Of a stretch of DNA of 64,000 nucleotides, positions 27,811 through 37,608 are shown one piece after another. Each line of letters begins with the position of its first letter. Position 1 is the first letter of the stretch. This stretch comes from Lachnospiraceae bacterium (GTDB lineage: Bacteria > Bacillota > Clostridia > Lachnospirales > Lachnospiraceae), in contig SVEB01000028.1 of the NCBI GenBank assembly GCA_015057635.1, positions 1 to 64,000 on the forward strand, in the 5' to 3' direction. Below the pieces are notes generated by a model. It saw only the letters and a list, made by a program, of their open reading frames with translations, made no database searches and was not told the origin of the DNA. Position numbers and translations under genes: made by a program.

Positions 27811-30015
27811 TTAGTACCCGTAATAATAACTCCTGTCTAATACTACCTTCTCACTCTTTTCTATCGCATCCGATGCAAAACCAATTAAAATATCATATTC
27901 CCCTTTTTCAGAAGAAAATATCTGCTTCTCTTCCTTATAATAAGAGAACGCCTCCTTCTTCAGATGGAATGTCACGATTCGTTCCTCTCCTGCCTTAAGC
28001 TCCACCTTTTCAAAAGCACGAAGCTCCTTCTTTGGACAGCCGCAATTCTTTCCACAATTGGACACATAAATCTGAATTACTTCTTTCCCGTCTCGTTTTC
28101 CGCTGTTTCGTATTACAAGGCTGATTTCTACCGTCACATCTTCTGCTTTTTCCTCTTTGTTAATCCATACCTGTCCCAGCTCAAATGTCGTATAAGAAAG
28201 TCCATGGCCAAATGCAAATAACGGCTCCACCTGATACGTATCATAATAACGATATCCGGTAAAGATTCCTTCCTTATAAAACACAGATTCTTCATCACCG
28301 AACGTTCCATCATGATGAGCTGGTGAATCGGATAATCTCTTTGGCATCGTAACTGGAAGCTTTCCGGATGGGTTGCTCTCTCCAAACAAAACTTCTGCCA
28401 ATGCCGTTCCGCCCTGCATTCCATTGTAGGAACTCCAGATCATGGCTTTTGCTTTATCCGCAAAAGATTCCATCGTCACAGGAGAACCGGAGACAATCAC
28501 AATGACTGTATTCGGATTTGCTTCAAGCAATCCCTGAATCAGATGTTCCTGTCCATACGGAAGATCCATCGTTTCACGGTCTCTGCCTTCCACATCATAA
28601 TCATGGTTCAGCCCTCCCACAAAGATCACTTCATCCACAGTCTTTGCAAGCGCTATTGCTTCTTCATACATCATCTCACTCTTTATTCTAGCCTGTTTCT
28701 CATCCTCATATTCTTTGCAGTCTGTCTTCTTAGCAGCTTCCTGCTTTTCTTCAATTGCTTCCATGCCTTCTTCCAGGCTGGATTCCTGCCAGTTGATATC
28801 GGAAAACTCACCTTTGTTCGGAATATCATAGCCCTTCGCATACAAAACTTCTGTATTTCCGCCTAAAAGCTTCTTGATTCCCATAAGAGGGGAGATTTCA
28901 TAAAGAGCCTTAATCTCAGCACTTCCACCGCCATTCGAATGAACCATCTCTGCATTCTGTCCAATCACTGCGATCTTCTTTAGTCCTTTTTTGGAAATCG
29001 GAAGGCGTTCATCCTCATTCTTTAACAGAACGACTGCTTCTCTAGCCACATCAAGCACTGCTTTCTGATGCTCAAATGTATTATAACTGCCGGCCTGCCG
29101 TTCTTCTTTATCCAACATATGAAGCCGGAACATCAGACGTAATAGATTCCGTACTTTCTCATCCACAACAGTCTCCTCGATCTCTCCTGCTTCTACTGCC
29201 TTCTTTAATGGATCTGCCATATAGTACTCATCAAAATTCGTTGTGACGGACATCTCTAAATCCAGTTCTGACTCCGCCGCCTCCTTTGTATGATGTACAG
29301 CTCCCCAGTCAGAGACGATAACGCCGTCATACTTCCATTTCTCTCGAAGGATTTCCTTTAAAAGATATGTACTCTCACATGCAAACTCTCCCCGGAAACG
29401 ATTATATGCTCCCATAATCGATAAGCTATGTCCCTTTTTAACGGCTGCATAAAATCCTGGAAGGTAAATCTCATGAAGAGCGCGTTCTGACAGATCGGTA
29501 TCTACTTTTAGTCTTCCTGCCTCCTGATTATTACATGCAAAATGCTTCACACATGCGGATACATCTTTACTCTGGATTCCTTCAATCAAAGGAGCCGCCA
29601 TCTCACCAATCAGGTAAGGATCCTCGCTCATATATTCAAAATTCCGTCCGCAAAGAGGGCTTCTCATTACATTGATGCCCGGTGCTAAGATCATGTCTTT
29701 CCCACGCCCTCTCGCTTCCTCACCTAATACCTCCCCTGCCTGATATGCTAACTTCCGATTCCAGGTAGAAGCAATCGCACTGTTGCTTGGAAGATAGGTA
29801 ACGAAATCATCCGTAGTCCCAATATTTTTCCAGCTGTTATTCTCAAATTCCGCTCGTACTCCCATAGGTCCGTCTGACATCTTTAAGCACGGAATACCAA
29901 GCCTAGGCACTCCGCCGGAACGAAACAGGCCATCCCCGTGAATCATTCCGATTTTTTCATCCAGTGTCATCTCACTGATCAGTTCTTCAATTTTGCTTTC
30001 AATTCTCTCATCCAT
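27811..30015 (-). CDS. Glycoside hydrolase family 3 (beta-glucosidase-like)
   Basis: A 734-residue GH3 enzyme that removes beta-linked sugars from the non-reducing end of oligosaccharides. The N-terminal barrel carries MSDGPMGVR, KHFACNNQEAGR and the nucleophile block GVIVSDWGAVH (Asp in SDW). The second domain has VAREAVVLLKNEDERLPI and GGLNHDYDVEGRDR. A C-terminal fibronectin III-like domain (RNSGKRDGKEVIQIYV) completes the standard layout. No signal peptide, so it is cytoplasmic and acts on imported sugars. It starts 22 bp after the GH31 gene and is co-transcribed with it. Beta-glucosidase is the likely activity; beta-xylosidase is possible. Confidence 0.93.
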   Translation of the reverse strand: MDERIESKIEELISEMTLDEKIGMIHGDGLFRSGGVPRLGIPCLKMSDGPMGVRAEFENNSWKNIGTTDDFVTYLPSNSAIASTWNRKLAYQAGEVLGEEARGRGKDMILAPGINVMRSPLCGRNFEYMSEDPYLIGEMAAPLIEGIQSKDVSACVKHFACNNQEAGRLKVDTDLSERALHEIYLPGFYAAVKKGHSLSIMGAYNRFRGEFACESTYLLKEILREKWKYDGVIVSDWGAVHHTKEAAESELDLEMSVTTNFDEYYMADPLKKAVEAGEIEETVVDEKVRNLLRLMFRLHMLDKEERQAGSYNTFEHQKAVLDVAREAVVLLKNEDERLPISKKGLKKIAVIGQNAEMVHSNGGGSAEIKALYEISPLMGIKKLLGGNTEVLYAKGYDIPNKGEFSDINWQESSLEEGMEAIEEKQEAAKKTDCKEYEDEKQARIKSEMMYEEAIALAKTVDEVIFVGGLNHDYDVEGRDRETMDLPYGQEHLIQGLLEANPNTVIVIVSGSPVTMESFADKAKAMIWSSYNGMQGGTALAEVLFGESNPSGKLPVTMPKRLSDSPAHHDGTFGDEESVFYKEGIFTGYRYYDTYQVEPLFAFGHGLSYTTFELGQVWINKEEKAEDVTVEISLVIRNSGKRDGKEVIQIYVSNCGKNCGCPKKELRAFEKVELKAGEERIVTFHLKKEAFSYYKEEKQIFSSEKGEYDILIGFASDAIEKSEKVVLDRSYYYGY

Positions 30016-30037
30016 CTGCTTATCCCCGCACTCCTCT

Positions 30038-32380
30038 TTATTTTACACGGATCATGAATGCTCCGCCTTTTTCTGCACGAACTACTGTGTCGTTTCCTGA
30101 CGTCTTTACCTTCACGCCATCTGCCTCTTTTAAGTCTGTTCTGTTTACAAAACGAATGGAAAATGGTTTCTCTGTTTCAGCAGAAACGGTAATAACACCA
30201 TCCTCTTCTAATACGCTGATCTCTGCCTTCTTAACAGCATCTGTTCCATACACTTCTGTTTTTGCTAATACGCCCTCTTTTAAGGCAAATACATTAAACT
30301 TCACATGGTCTGCATAATCATACACGGCCTGTTCATCACATCCGGAAGCAATAATCGTTCCTTCCTTTGCAAATACCGGAATATCTAGATATCCATACTT
30401 CTCTTCATACCATCTGCCGCCTTCTTTCACTTCTCCGGTCAGATACTGTGTCCATCTTCCTTCCGGCAGATAATATCTTGCCATGCCTTCCTCATTAAAG
30501 ATCGGTGCCACGAGCAAGGAATCACCGAACATATACTGACGGTCTAAATAAGCGCAGTTGAAATCCTTCGTATATTCCATTACCATGCTTCTCATAACCG
30601 GAATACCTGTCTTTGCCGTTTCAATTGCATTTCGATACAGGTATGGCATCAAGGATGCTTTTAACTTCGTAAAGAATCGAACCACATCCACCGCTTCCTC
30701 ATCATAAGCCCAAGGCACACGATAGCTTGTGCTTCCATGCAGCCTTGAATGACTCGACATCAAACCGAAAGCTGCCCATCTCTTATAGACATCCGGTGTA
30801 GAGGTGCTTTCAAATCCCCCAATATCATGGCTCCAGTATCCAAATCCGGACATCGTAAGGGATAATCCGCCTCGAAGGCTCTCTTCCATGGATTCATAAT
30901 CAGACCAACAGTCTCCGCCCCAGTGAACCGGGAATTTCTGTCCGCCCACCGTCGCGCTTCTTGCGAAGAGAACTGCCTCTTCTTTGCCTTTCTTTCTCTC
31001 TAACAGTTCAAATACCGTCTTATTATATAAATAGGTATAATAATTATGCATCTTAACCGGATCCGATCCATCATAATAAACGACATCTGTCGGGATTCGT
31101 TCCCCAAAGTCCGTCTTAAAGCAGTCCACTCCCATATCAAGAAGAGTCTCTAGTTTATCGCTGTACCATTTACATGCGGCAGGATTCGTAAAGTCCACAA
31201 CTGCCATTCCCGGCTGCCACATATCCCACTGCCATACATCGCCGTTCTTTCTCTTAATAAAGTAACCGTTCTTCATGCCTTCCTCAAACATTGAAGATTC
31301 CTGTCCTATATAGCTGTTGATCCATGCGCAGATCTTGATTCCTTTCTCTTTTAACCTCTTGATCATGCCGGCTGGATCCGGGAACACTCTTTCATCCCAT
31401 TTAAAATCACACCAGGAGAATTCCTTCATCCAGAAGCAGTCAAAATGGAATACTGCTAATGGAATCCCTCTTTCCATCATTCCGTCCACAAAAGAATTCA
31501 CGGTCGTCTCATCATAATTTGTCGTAAAAGATGTTGAGAGCCATAATCCGAATGTCCATGGTGCCGGAAGCGCAGGCTTTCCGGTCAGATCCGTATAGCG
31601 CATCAGCACTTCCTTCATAGTCGGCCCGTTGATCAAAAAGTAATCCAGCCTTTCTCCCGGAACTGAGAACTCTGCTCGTGTCACCATCTCCGTCGCAATC
31701 TCAAAGCTGACCTTTTCCGTATGGTTTACAAACACGCCATATCCTTTATTCGAAATATAAAACGGAATATTCTTATAAGACTGGCTTGTGCTTGTTCCGC
31801 CGTCCTCATTCCAGATATCAATACTCTGTCCGTTCTTTACAAATGGTGTGAATCTCTCACCCATGCCATAGATCAGTTCTCCCACACCAAGAGACAGCTG
31901 CTGCCTCATATAGGTATCATGTTCCATCCCATCATCATAAGCAAGTCCCTTCCAGTCCGTCTTCATATACGCAAGATCCCTGCCTGTACTGGATGTAATC
32001 TTCTCATTTCCCCGGTAAAATGTCATCGCACAGTTTTCCTTCATGATCTCCACTCTAAGGTTCCCGCTCGTCACCACAAGCTTATCTTCCTCTTCCTGTG
32101 CATATAAAAAGCTTTTATCCCCCAGATTCAATTCAAAATGCGGTGCCTTATCCTGCACCCCTTTATAATGAAATGCCTGAACTCTAAGAACTTCCGGCAT
32201 CGGAGCCGTAATCTCAATTGTCAGGTTCACACCGCCTAATGTATCCCCTCTGTGCTTAATCCTGTGCGTCGGCGCGCATATTGTAACCTCACGGTCCGTC
32301 ACCTTGCTAAAATAAACCTGTGCCGGAGAAAAACATTCCGTCCCTTCCTTCTGTAACCAGCATCCATTGCTAAATTTCAT
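30038..32380 (-). CDS. yicI: Glycoside hydrolase family 31 (YicI-like alpha-xylosidase)
   Basis: A 780-residue cytoplasmic GH31 enzyme. YicI-type features include GMGERFTPFVKNGQSIDIWN, the substrate-loop Phe/Trp segment FDCFWMKEFSWCDFKWD, the nucleophile in DCFKTDFGERIP and the acid/base block WGGDCWSDYESM. YicI releases alpha-xylose from isoprimeverose-type ends of xyloglucan oligosaccharides. Together with the GH3 beta-glucosidase 22 bp downstream it could strip imported xyloglucan fragments alternately. An alpha-glucosidase specificity cannot be excluded, but the KTDFGE context fits alpha-xylosidase better. Confidence 0.9.
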   Translation of the reverse strand: MKFSNGCWLQKEGTECFSPAQVYFSKVTDREVTICAPTHRIKHRGDTLGGVNLTIEITAPMPEVLRVQAFHYKGVQDKAPHFELNLGDKSFLYAQEEEDKLVVTSGNLRVEIMKENCAMTFYRGNEKITSSTGRDLAYMKTDWKGLAYDDGMEHDTYMRQQLSLGVGELIYGMGERFTPFVKNGQSIDIWNEDGGTSTSQSYKNIPFYISNKGYGVFVNHTEKVSFEIATEMVTRAEFSVPGERLDYFLINGPTMKEVLMRYTDLTGKPALPAPWTFGLWLSTSFTTNYDETTVNSFVDGMMERGIPLAVFHFDCFWMKEFSWCDFKWDERVFPDPAGMIKRLKEKGIKICAWINSYIGQESSMFEEGMKNGYFIKRKNGDVWQWDMWQPGMAVVDFTNPAACKWYSDKLETLLDMGVDCFKTDFGERIPTDVVYYDGSDPVKMHNYYTYLYNKTVFELLERKKGKEEAVLFARSATVGGQKFPVHWGGDCWSDYESMEESLRGGLSLTMSGFGYWSHDIGGFESTSTPDVYKRWAAFGLMSSHSRLHGSTSYRVPWAYDEEAVDVVRFFTKLKASLMPYLYRNAIETAKTGIPVMRSMVMEYTKDFNCAYLDRQYMFGDSLLVAPIFNEEGMARYYLPEGRWTQYLTGEVKEGGRWYEEKYGYLDIPVFAKEGTIIASGCDEQAVYDYADHVKFNVFALKEGVLAKTEVYGTDAVKKAEISVLEEDGVITVSAETEKPFSIRFVNRTDLKEADGVKVKTSGNDTVVRAEKGGAFMIRVK

Positions 32381-32538
32381 CTTTCCTACCTGCCCTTCTC
32401 ATTCTATTTCACCTAGACATGTCCCTCATAAGAAAAGTTCCTCGCTTCTCCCTTCTTCATGTCCAGTACATCCATTTTTATGCCCTCATTATAACAAACC
32501 CCTTCCTCTCAAAATACCCAAATGATTTCACCAAAACC

Positions 32539-32669
32539 CCCATAAAATTTAGACTTCTCCAGACTACCACTCTCCATAACATCTAGAATCCTACACACCA
32601 CTTCCATGAACTTTAGACTTCTGCCAGCCACCAAATCCTCATGAAATTCAGAATTCTACAGCCCACGCC
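32539..32669. repeat. Four degenerate tandem copies of a roughly 32-bp unit
   Basis: Units start near 32539, 32573, 32603 and 32638. They share the pattern CCATgAaaTTtAGAcTTCTnCAG followed by CCAC-like bases. They lie in the gap between the histidine kinase stop and the GH31 start. No dyad symmetry is evident. Confidence 0.65.
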
Positions 32670-32703
32670 TTATCGTTCTCTCCTTACCGTCTCCGGCCCT
32701 TTC

Positions 32704-34500
32704 CTATCTGTTATACATACTTTCGTTAAGGTCAATGAGGGCTACTTTGTTTACTGGGAGGCGGACCATAACCTTTGTTCCGCGGCCAGGTTCGGACTCT
32801 ATCATCACACCATAATCGGCCCCATAAAACAGCTTAATCCTTTGATAAATATTATGCAGCCCGATATTCTTCCCGGTGCTTAATTCCTCCTTCTGCATCC
32901 GCTCCACAAGGCAATCCACTTCCTCCTTTGACATGCCTTTTCCGTTATCCTCCACACTAATCACCAGATACAGCTCCTCCTTAAAAATCCGGATTGTCAA
33001 TATGCCGCATTCTGTCTGCGTCTCCAGTCCATGAGAGACTCCATTTTCAACAATCGGCTGCAATAATAGCGGAAGGATATAATACTCTTTCACATCCACA
33101 TCCTCTGAAACCTCAATCTGATAACAGATCCGGTCTTCAAAACGGATATGCTGAATTTCTAAGTAAACCTTTATGTACTCTAACTCACTTTCGAGTGTCA
33201 CCATCTTCATGCTGTTTTCTAACACATGGCGCATGGACTTTCCAAGAAGCTTGATCGCATGGCTTACTTCCCTATCTCCCACACTTAATGCCTTCATCCG
33301 GATCGTCTCCAATGTATTATAGAGAAAATGGGGATTAATCTGACTCGCTAACATCTCATACTTAATCCTCTGCTGATGAGAATTAAACTGCTCCTCCTTA
33401 ATCTTAGCCGAATAAATCTCCTGATCCATCTTTGTGATGCTCTCGATCATTTTCTGCATATCCATAAAAGCATCTGTTAACTCATCATTTCCTCTGATAT
33501 GCTCTGTAATCTTATAATCTCCAATGCTCGCCTTATGCATCGTATGACGAAGTGTGAGAATTCGTTTATTAAATCTAGTGGTAAAAAGAAGAATCAGAAA
33601 AAATGGACCAATGATGCTAAGTGCGATCAGGCTCAGGCAGATATACGTGATATTCTGAATATGAGGGATGGCATCATAATCCGTTGTCACAATATAAATC
33701 TGATCGGAAGAAAAAATCGGGATTAAAGTCGATACCTCCATCAGCACCTTATTTCCATCACATTCTGTCTGTCCGGAATACCGATAATAAGTCTGATCAT
33801 AATCTACCGAAGCCACCATCGGCATTCCCACGCGCTCTGAGATCTCACTGTAAAATACATGATCCTGATTAACGGAAATATCGGTATACAGCACGTTATT
33901 GTTATTGATCCGAGACTTTAAATGATTATTATTGATAGCAATGACCAGGACTGCAAAACGATTGGTCATAATAATCGGAATCTTTCTGATATATTTTAAC
34001 TCAGTCTGTACCACACCGACCGAATTGATATATTCTCCCGCCATCCACAATGGCTGAGCGGTAGATGCTGCCTTCTGATACCATTCCGCTTCCCGAATCT
34101 TATCTGTCACCTGTTTAAAGTTCCCGTACTCCACATCCGTATCCAGATACAGCTCGATCCTTGAAATCTCGGTATGCATGTCCTGATATTTTTTAAAGCT
34201 GTCATAATACCGGTACACATCATACGCTTCCTTTGGCGTGTCAAAACTACCGTTCATAATATTCTGCAGCTCCTGATCCAGCAGAAAGACATTCCCCACA
34301 TTCTCAATGGATGTGGTCACATCCACCATAATGCTTCTGACCCTTAAATTATCCGATTCAATCCTTGCATAGTCCTGCTCCAAAATCAGCCTTCTTGTAT
34401 TTACAATAAGATAGCTTCCAATTACGAATACCGGCAAAAAAACCGCAACCAGGTAAACCCCTAAAAGCTGATGCTTGATGCTCGACTTCTTTTTTATCAT
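32704..34500 (-). CDS. YesM-type sensor histidine kinase
   Basis: A membrane sensor kinase of 598 residues. TM1 lies near residues 12-32, an extracellular sensor domain follows to about 270, then TM2 (YICLSLIALSIIGPFFLILLF), a HAMP linker, the His_kinase domain with phospho-acceptor QINPHFLYNTLETIRMKAL, and an ATPase domain (PLLLQPIVENGVSHGLE, VEDNGKGMSKEEV). It should phosphorylate the YesN-type regulator encoded at 39452. I prefer the ATG at 34500 over 34524 because of its closer AGGAAAGG site. Unusually, kinase and regulator are separated by the whole ABC operon and DUF624. Confidence 0.92.
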   Translation of the reverse strand: MIKKKSSIKHQLLGVYLVAVFLPVFVIGSYLIVNTRRLILEQDYARIESDNLRVRSIMVDVTTSIENVGNVFLLDQELQNIMNGSFDTPKEAYDVYRYYDSFKKYQDMHTEISRIELYLDTDVEYGNFKQVTDKIREAEWYQKAASTAQPLWMAGEYINSVGVVQTELKYIRKIPIIMTNRFAVLVIAINNNHLKSRINNNNVLYTDISVNQDHVFYSEISERVGMPMVASVDYDQTYYRYSGQTECDGNKVLMEVSTLIPIFSSDQIYIVTTDYDAIPHIQNITYICLSLIALSIIGPFFLILLFTTRFNKRILTLRHTMHKASIGDYKITEHIRGNDELTDAFMDMQKMIESITKMDQEIYSAKIKEEQFNSHQQRIKYEMLASQINPHFLYNTLETIRMKALSVGDREVSHAIKLLGKSMRHVLENSMKMVTLESELEYIKVYLEIQHIRFEDRICYQIEVSEDVDVKEYYILPLLLQPIVENGVSHGLETQTECGILTIRIFKEELYLVISVEDNGKGMSKEEVDCLVERMQKEELSTGKNIGLHNIYQRIKLFYGADYGVMIESEPGRGTKVMVRLPVNKVALIDLNESMYNR

Positions 34501-34666
34501 GCCGCCTTTCCTCTCTTCCAACATTCTTCTATCACATATCCTTTTCTTACACTATTATAACTTTCTCCTTTGTTTTCTACAATATTTTCCTTTTTTGTGC
34601 TTTTGCATCCTCCCAGAATTTTTCATGATCAGGGCAGTTCGAAAAAATCTCCTAGGAAACCAAAAA

Positions 34667-34717
34667 CGGTGATGGTATCAAACAGGATTTTAGAATACCT
34701 GTCTGATATCATCACCG
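34667..34717 (-). terminator. Terminator after the solute-binding protein gene
   Basis: A 20-bp stem (34667-34686 with 34698-34717, two mismatches or wobbles) is followed on the minus strand by TTTTT. It separates the ABC operon from the histidine kinase gene and carries the GATGGTATCAA/ATTTTAGAAT segments that recur near 38710. Confidence 0.85.
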
Positions 34718-34764
34718 CTTACTCATTAAGCTTAATCCAATGCTGTCTTTTTATTCACTGCTCT

Positions 34765-36594
34765 TTATTTTGCTGAATCTCTTGCTTCTGCACGAGCTGC
34801 ATCTTTGCCCTGAGCACACTGCATATCATATGCTAATACATCATCATATCCAAGGCTCTTAACGGTATCCTGCATCTCTTTCAGTAAGGAGTCAAACTCT
34901 GCTTCATCCTTAGCGAAGCACATTCTCCAGGAGTAGTCTACGATCTTAGCTTTGCACTGATTTCTTAAAGCTGTGATATCAGAACTTTCACCTTCCGGAA
35001 TAAAGCTTGTGCCTGCTTCTACAAGATAGTTATTATCTTTCAAGACAAGTTCGATCATCGTATCAGCGCCATATTTCTCAGACCATGACTGATCAACTGG
35101 GTTTGTGTTTTCATCTTTGTAGGAATCCCACATCTTATAGCTGTAAGAAACTCCGGTTTCCGGATTGATATCGCTGTCTTTTACGGCTTTGTAGTTTAAT
35201 GCGCTTACGCCATCTCTCCATGTACCGCCGCCCCATTCATCTGGAACAGCCGTAGTTACCGGATTTGCAAATGCCTCTTTTCCAAACTCTGTTAACTGGC
35301 ATTTTCCATCAACAAGTTCCCATGTTAAACCTTCCGGACCAGCTGCACCGCTATCTGCAGAGCAGTTATTCATGATTCCTTCTGGAGAATACAGCCATTC
35401 AATGAAATCAAACATTCTCTGTGGATCCTCTGCTTTGCTGCCAATTCCTATTACAACCTGAACACCGGCTGGTGAACCGCCTGTAGAAATGATCTGCGTA
35501 TCTTTGATCGGAACATATTTGATCCCTTTGCCTGCTTCTGTGTTCGCAGTTGTGTTGTATGCAGAAGGTCCCTGCCATGACCATGGGGAGAACATTACTG
35601 CACCGTCTACATATTTATTCCACAAAGTATCCCAGTTCTGAGTTGTGGATTCTGGATCTAAGATTCCTAACTGATTTGCGTTAAAGAAGAATTTTAATCC
35701 TCTTACATAGATGGAATCGTTGTCGATGATGCTGTCATAATCAGAACCATCTACTTTATGTAATACAAAACCGGTTTCATTGTAACCATAGAAACGTGCT
35801 GGCTGTTGTGCTAAGTTCATCATATTGCCATCCCAGTCTTTAAACAGGGAGAATGCATAAGCTGCATTGCCGGAATCAGAAGTTGGATGTGCATCCTGCA
35901 TCTGTTTCATCATAGGAAGAAGGTCTTCTAATGTATTTAATTCTGGGCATCCTAATTCCTGATAGTAATCCCACCGAACAAAAGCACCAAATCCTAAATC
36001 TGTTGTCTCAGATGGTTCTGCCGGACTCTGAGAGGAAACCTCTTTTGGTATTGCATAGACTCTGCCATCCGTCACAAGCCCTTTTACCTTATCAATTGCT
36101 GCAGTATACTGAGAAATCGTCTCACTGCCTGCAACTAAATCCGTCATATCATATAATAAACCTGCTGTAACCGTATCTTTTAATCTGTCATTCTCGCAGC
36201 CGATAATGACGATATCACCTAAATCTCCTGCTGCAGAACGGGTTGTGAATAAGGTATCACCGCCGCCGGATACATTTGGAGAGATGATGTTTAATTCCAT
36301 ATTGAATTTGTCTTTTACGACCTTTGCAAACCATCCTGTCTCGATTCCTTCATAGTTTGATTCATTTGCGAATACATCAATCGTCAGAAATTCCGGATAC
36401 TTCTGTTCTCCCTCTGTCTTAGAAGCATCTGCTGACTCTGTTGCAGCCGGAGTATTGGTGCTCGCAGATTCTGTAGCGGTTGGATCCGTTGTTGTTGATG
36501 TTTCTTTCCCCTCATCACTCTTTTTACCGCAGCCCGTAGCACAAAGAGCAAGCGTTAAAGCAAGTGATACCATTCTTGCTGTTCTCTTTTTCAT
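34765..36594 (-). CDS. Extracellular solute-binding lipoprotein of a sugar ABC transporter
   Basis: A 609-residue substrate-binding lipoprotein. The signal peptide MKKRTARMVSLALTLALC ends in a lipobox with Cys (CATGC), followed by a Thr/Ser/Ala-rich linker of about 40 residues. The mature part resembles the large LplA-type oligosaccharide binders (FLTIDVFANESNYEGIETGW, VMFSPWSWQGPSAYN, MFDFIEWLYSPEG). It should capture the imported oligosaccharide and deliver it to the two permeases encoded upstream. Its place after both permease genes is common for this subfamily. No ATPase gene is present; such systems usually share an MsmK/UgpC-type ATPase encoded elsewhere. Confidence 0.92.
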   Translation of the reverse strand: MKKRTARMVSLALTLALCATGCGKKSDEGKETSTTTDPTATESASTNTPAATESADASKTEGEQKYPEFLTIDVFANESNYEGIETGWFAKVVKDKFNMELNIISPNVSGGGDTLFTTRSAAGDLGDIVIIGCENDRLKDTVTAGLLYDMTDLVAGSETISQYTAAIDKVKGLVTDGRVYAIPKEVSSQSPAEPSETTDLGFGAFVRWDYYQELGCPELNTLEDLLPMMKQMQDAHPTSDSGNAAYAFSLFKDWDGNMMNLAQQPARFYGYNETGFVLHKVDGSDYDSIIDNDSIYVRGLKFFFNANQLGILDPESTTQNWDTLWNKYVDGAVMFSPWSWQGPSAYNTTANTEAGKGIKYVPIKDTQIISTGGSPAGVQVVIGIGSKAEDPQRMFDFIEWLYSPEGIMNNCSADSGAAGPEGLTWELVDGKCQLTEFGKEAFANPVTTAVPDEWGGGTWRDGVSALNYKAVKDSDINPETGVSYSYKMWDSYKDENTNPVDQSWSEKYGADTMIELVLKDNNYLVEAGTSFIPEGESSDITALRNQCKAKIVDYSWRMCFAKDEAEFDSLLKEMQDTVKSLGYDDVLAYDMQCAQGKDAARAEARDSAK

Positions 36595-36643
36595 AATACA
36601 TCCTCCTTCTATAATATAGCACAGGGAAACCTCCCTGGAATGC

Positions 36644-37582
36644 TCATCCTTTTACTGCACCGATCATCATGCCCTTTACGAAATGCTTCTGGAACATTGG
36701 GTAAATGAACAGGATTGGAAGCACTGTGACTACTGTGACTGACATACGGATCGAAGTAGGTGTCTGCTTGGTTGCGAGATCGATCAAAGCAGAATTAGAA
36801 GTGCCTGTCCCGGAATTCTTGATTGCCATGGCAATGGAGTTTGCCTGATTGATATACGTATAAACACGATACTGCAAGGAATACAGGCTCTTATCCGTTA
36901 TGTATAACATGGTATCTTGGAATGAGTTCCACTGTCCGACTGCAGAAAAGATTGCAATTGTCGCAAGGCTTGGCGTCGTAAGCGGAAGCACGATCTTAAA
37001 GAATACCGAAAGCACACCGGCACCATCGATTTCGGCAGCTTCCTGAAGCGATGCCGGAAGCGATTCGATAAATGTCTTAACTAAGATTACATTGAATGGC
37101 TGTACGATTGCCGGGATAATATAAACCCAGAAATTATTCGTAAGCTTTAAGTTCAGAATAATAATGTACATTGGGATCAGTCCGGCACTAAAATACATCG
37201 TGACAACCATAAACCGATACCAGAACTTTCTTCCCCACATCTTCTTCTGAGAAAATACGAATCCAAGCAGGGCGGATGCGAATACCGTACAGCATGTGCC
37301 GATTACGGTTCTTGCTACCGATACCCATAAAGATCGTAAAAAGCCATCAATCTTAAATACTTCGATATAGTTCTTAAAATGGATTCCTTTCGGAATCAGA
37401 TTAATGAGCCCACGGCTGCTTAAATCATTATTGCTGATTGTATTGATAATCAGATAATAAAATGGAAATGCACACATAATGGTAAATAAAATAAAGAATG
37501 TGTAGTTGCATATATGAAATACAATATCACCAGGTCTTTGTTTCTTCTTCTTTGCCGGCACGACCAGCTTCTCTTTCGCCAT
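36644..37582 (-). CDS. Sugar ABC transporter permease (LplC/YtcP-like)
   Basis: A 312-residue inner-membrane permease with six predicted helices. The EAA-type cytoplasmic loop, which contacts the ATPase, is EAAEIDGAGVLSVFFKIVLPL. The C-terminus ends QKHFVKGMMIGAVKG, a hallmark of this carbohydrate permease type. It lies 26 bp after the partner permease and 49 bp before the binding protein. Confidence 0.94.
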   Translation of the reverse strand: MAKEKLVVPAKKKKQRPGDIVFHICNYTFFILFTIMCAFPFYYLIINTISNNDLSSRGLINLIPKGIHFKNYIEVFKIDGFLRSLWVSVARTVIGTCCTVFASALLGFVFSQKKMWGRKFWYRFMVVTMYFSAGLIPMYIIILNLKLTNNFWVYIIPAIVQPFNVILVKTFIESLPASLQEAAEIDGAGVLSVFFKIVLPLTTPSLATIAIFSAVGQWNSFQDTMLYITDKSLYSLQYRVYTYINQANSIAMAIKNSGTGTSNSALIDLATKQTPTSIRMSVTVVTVLPILFIYPMFQKHFVKGMMIGAVKG

Positions 37583-37608
37583 GTATCTTCCCTCCTGCCC
37601 TTTTTGTT

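Noticed and set aside
34667..34717. Hairpin with TATCAGACAGG, similar to the palindrome core
   Set aside because: It has no long arms, lacks TGTCTGCTATTC on the other side and has a U-run, so it is best explained as an intrinsic terminator. A distant relation to the palindrome family is not excluded.
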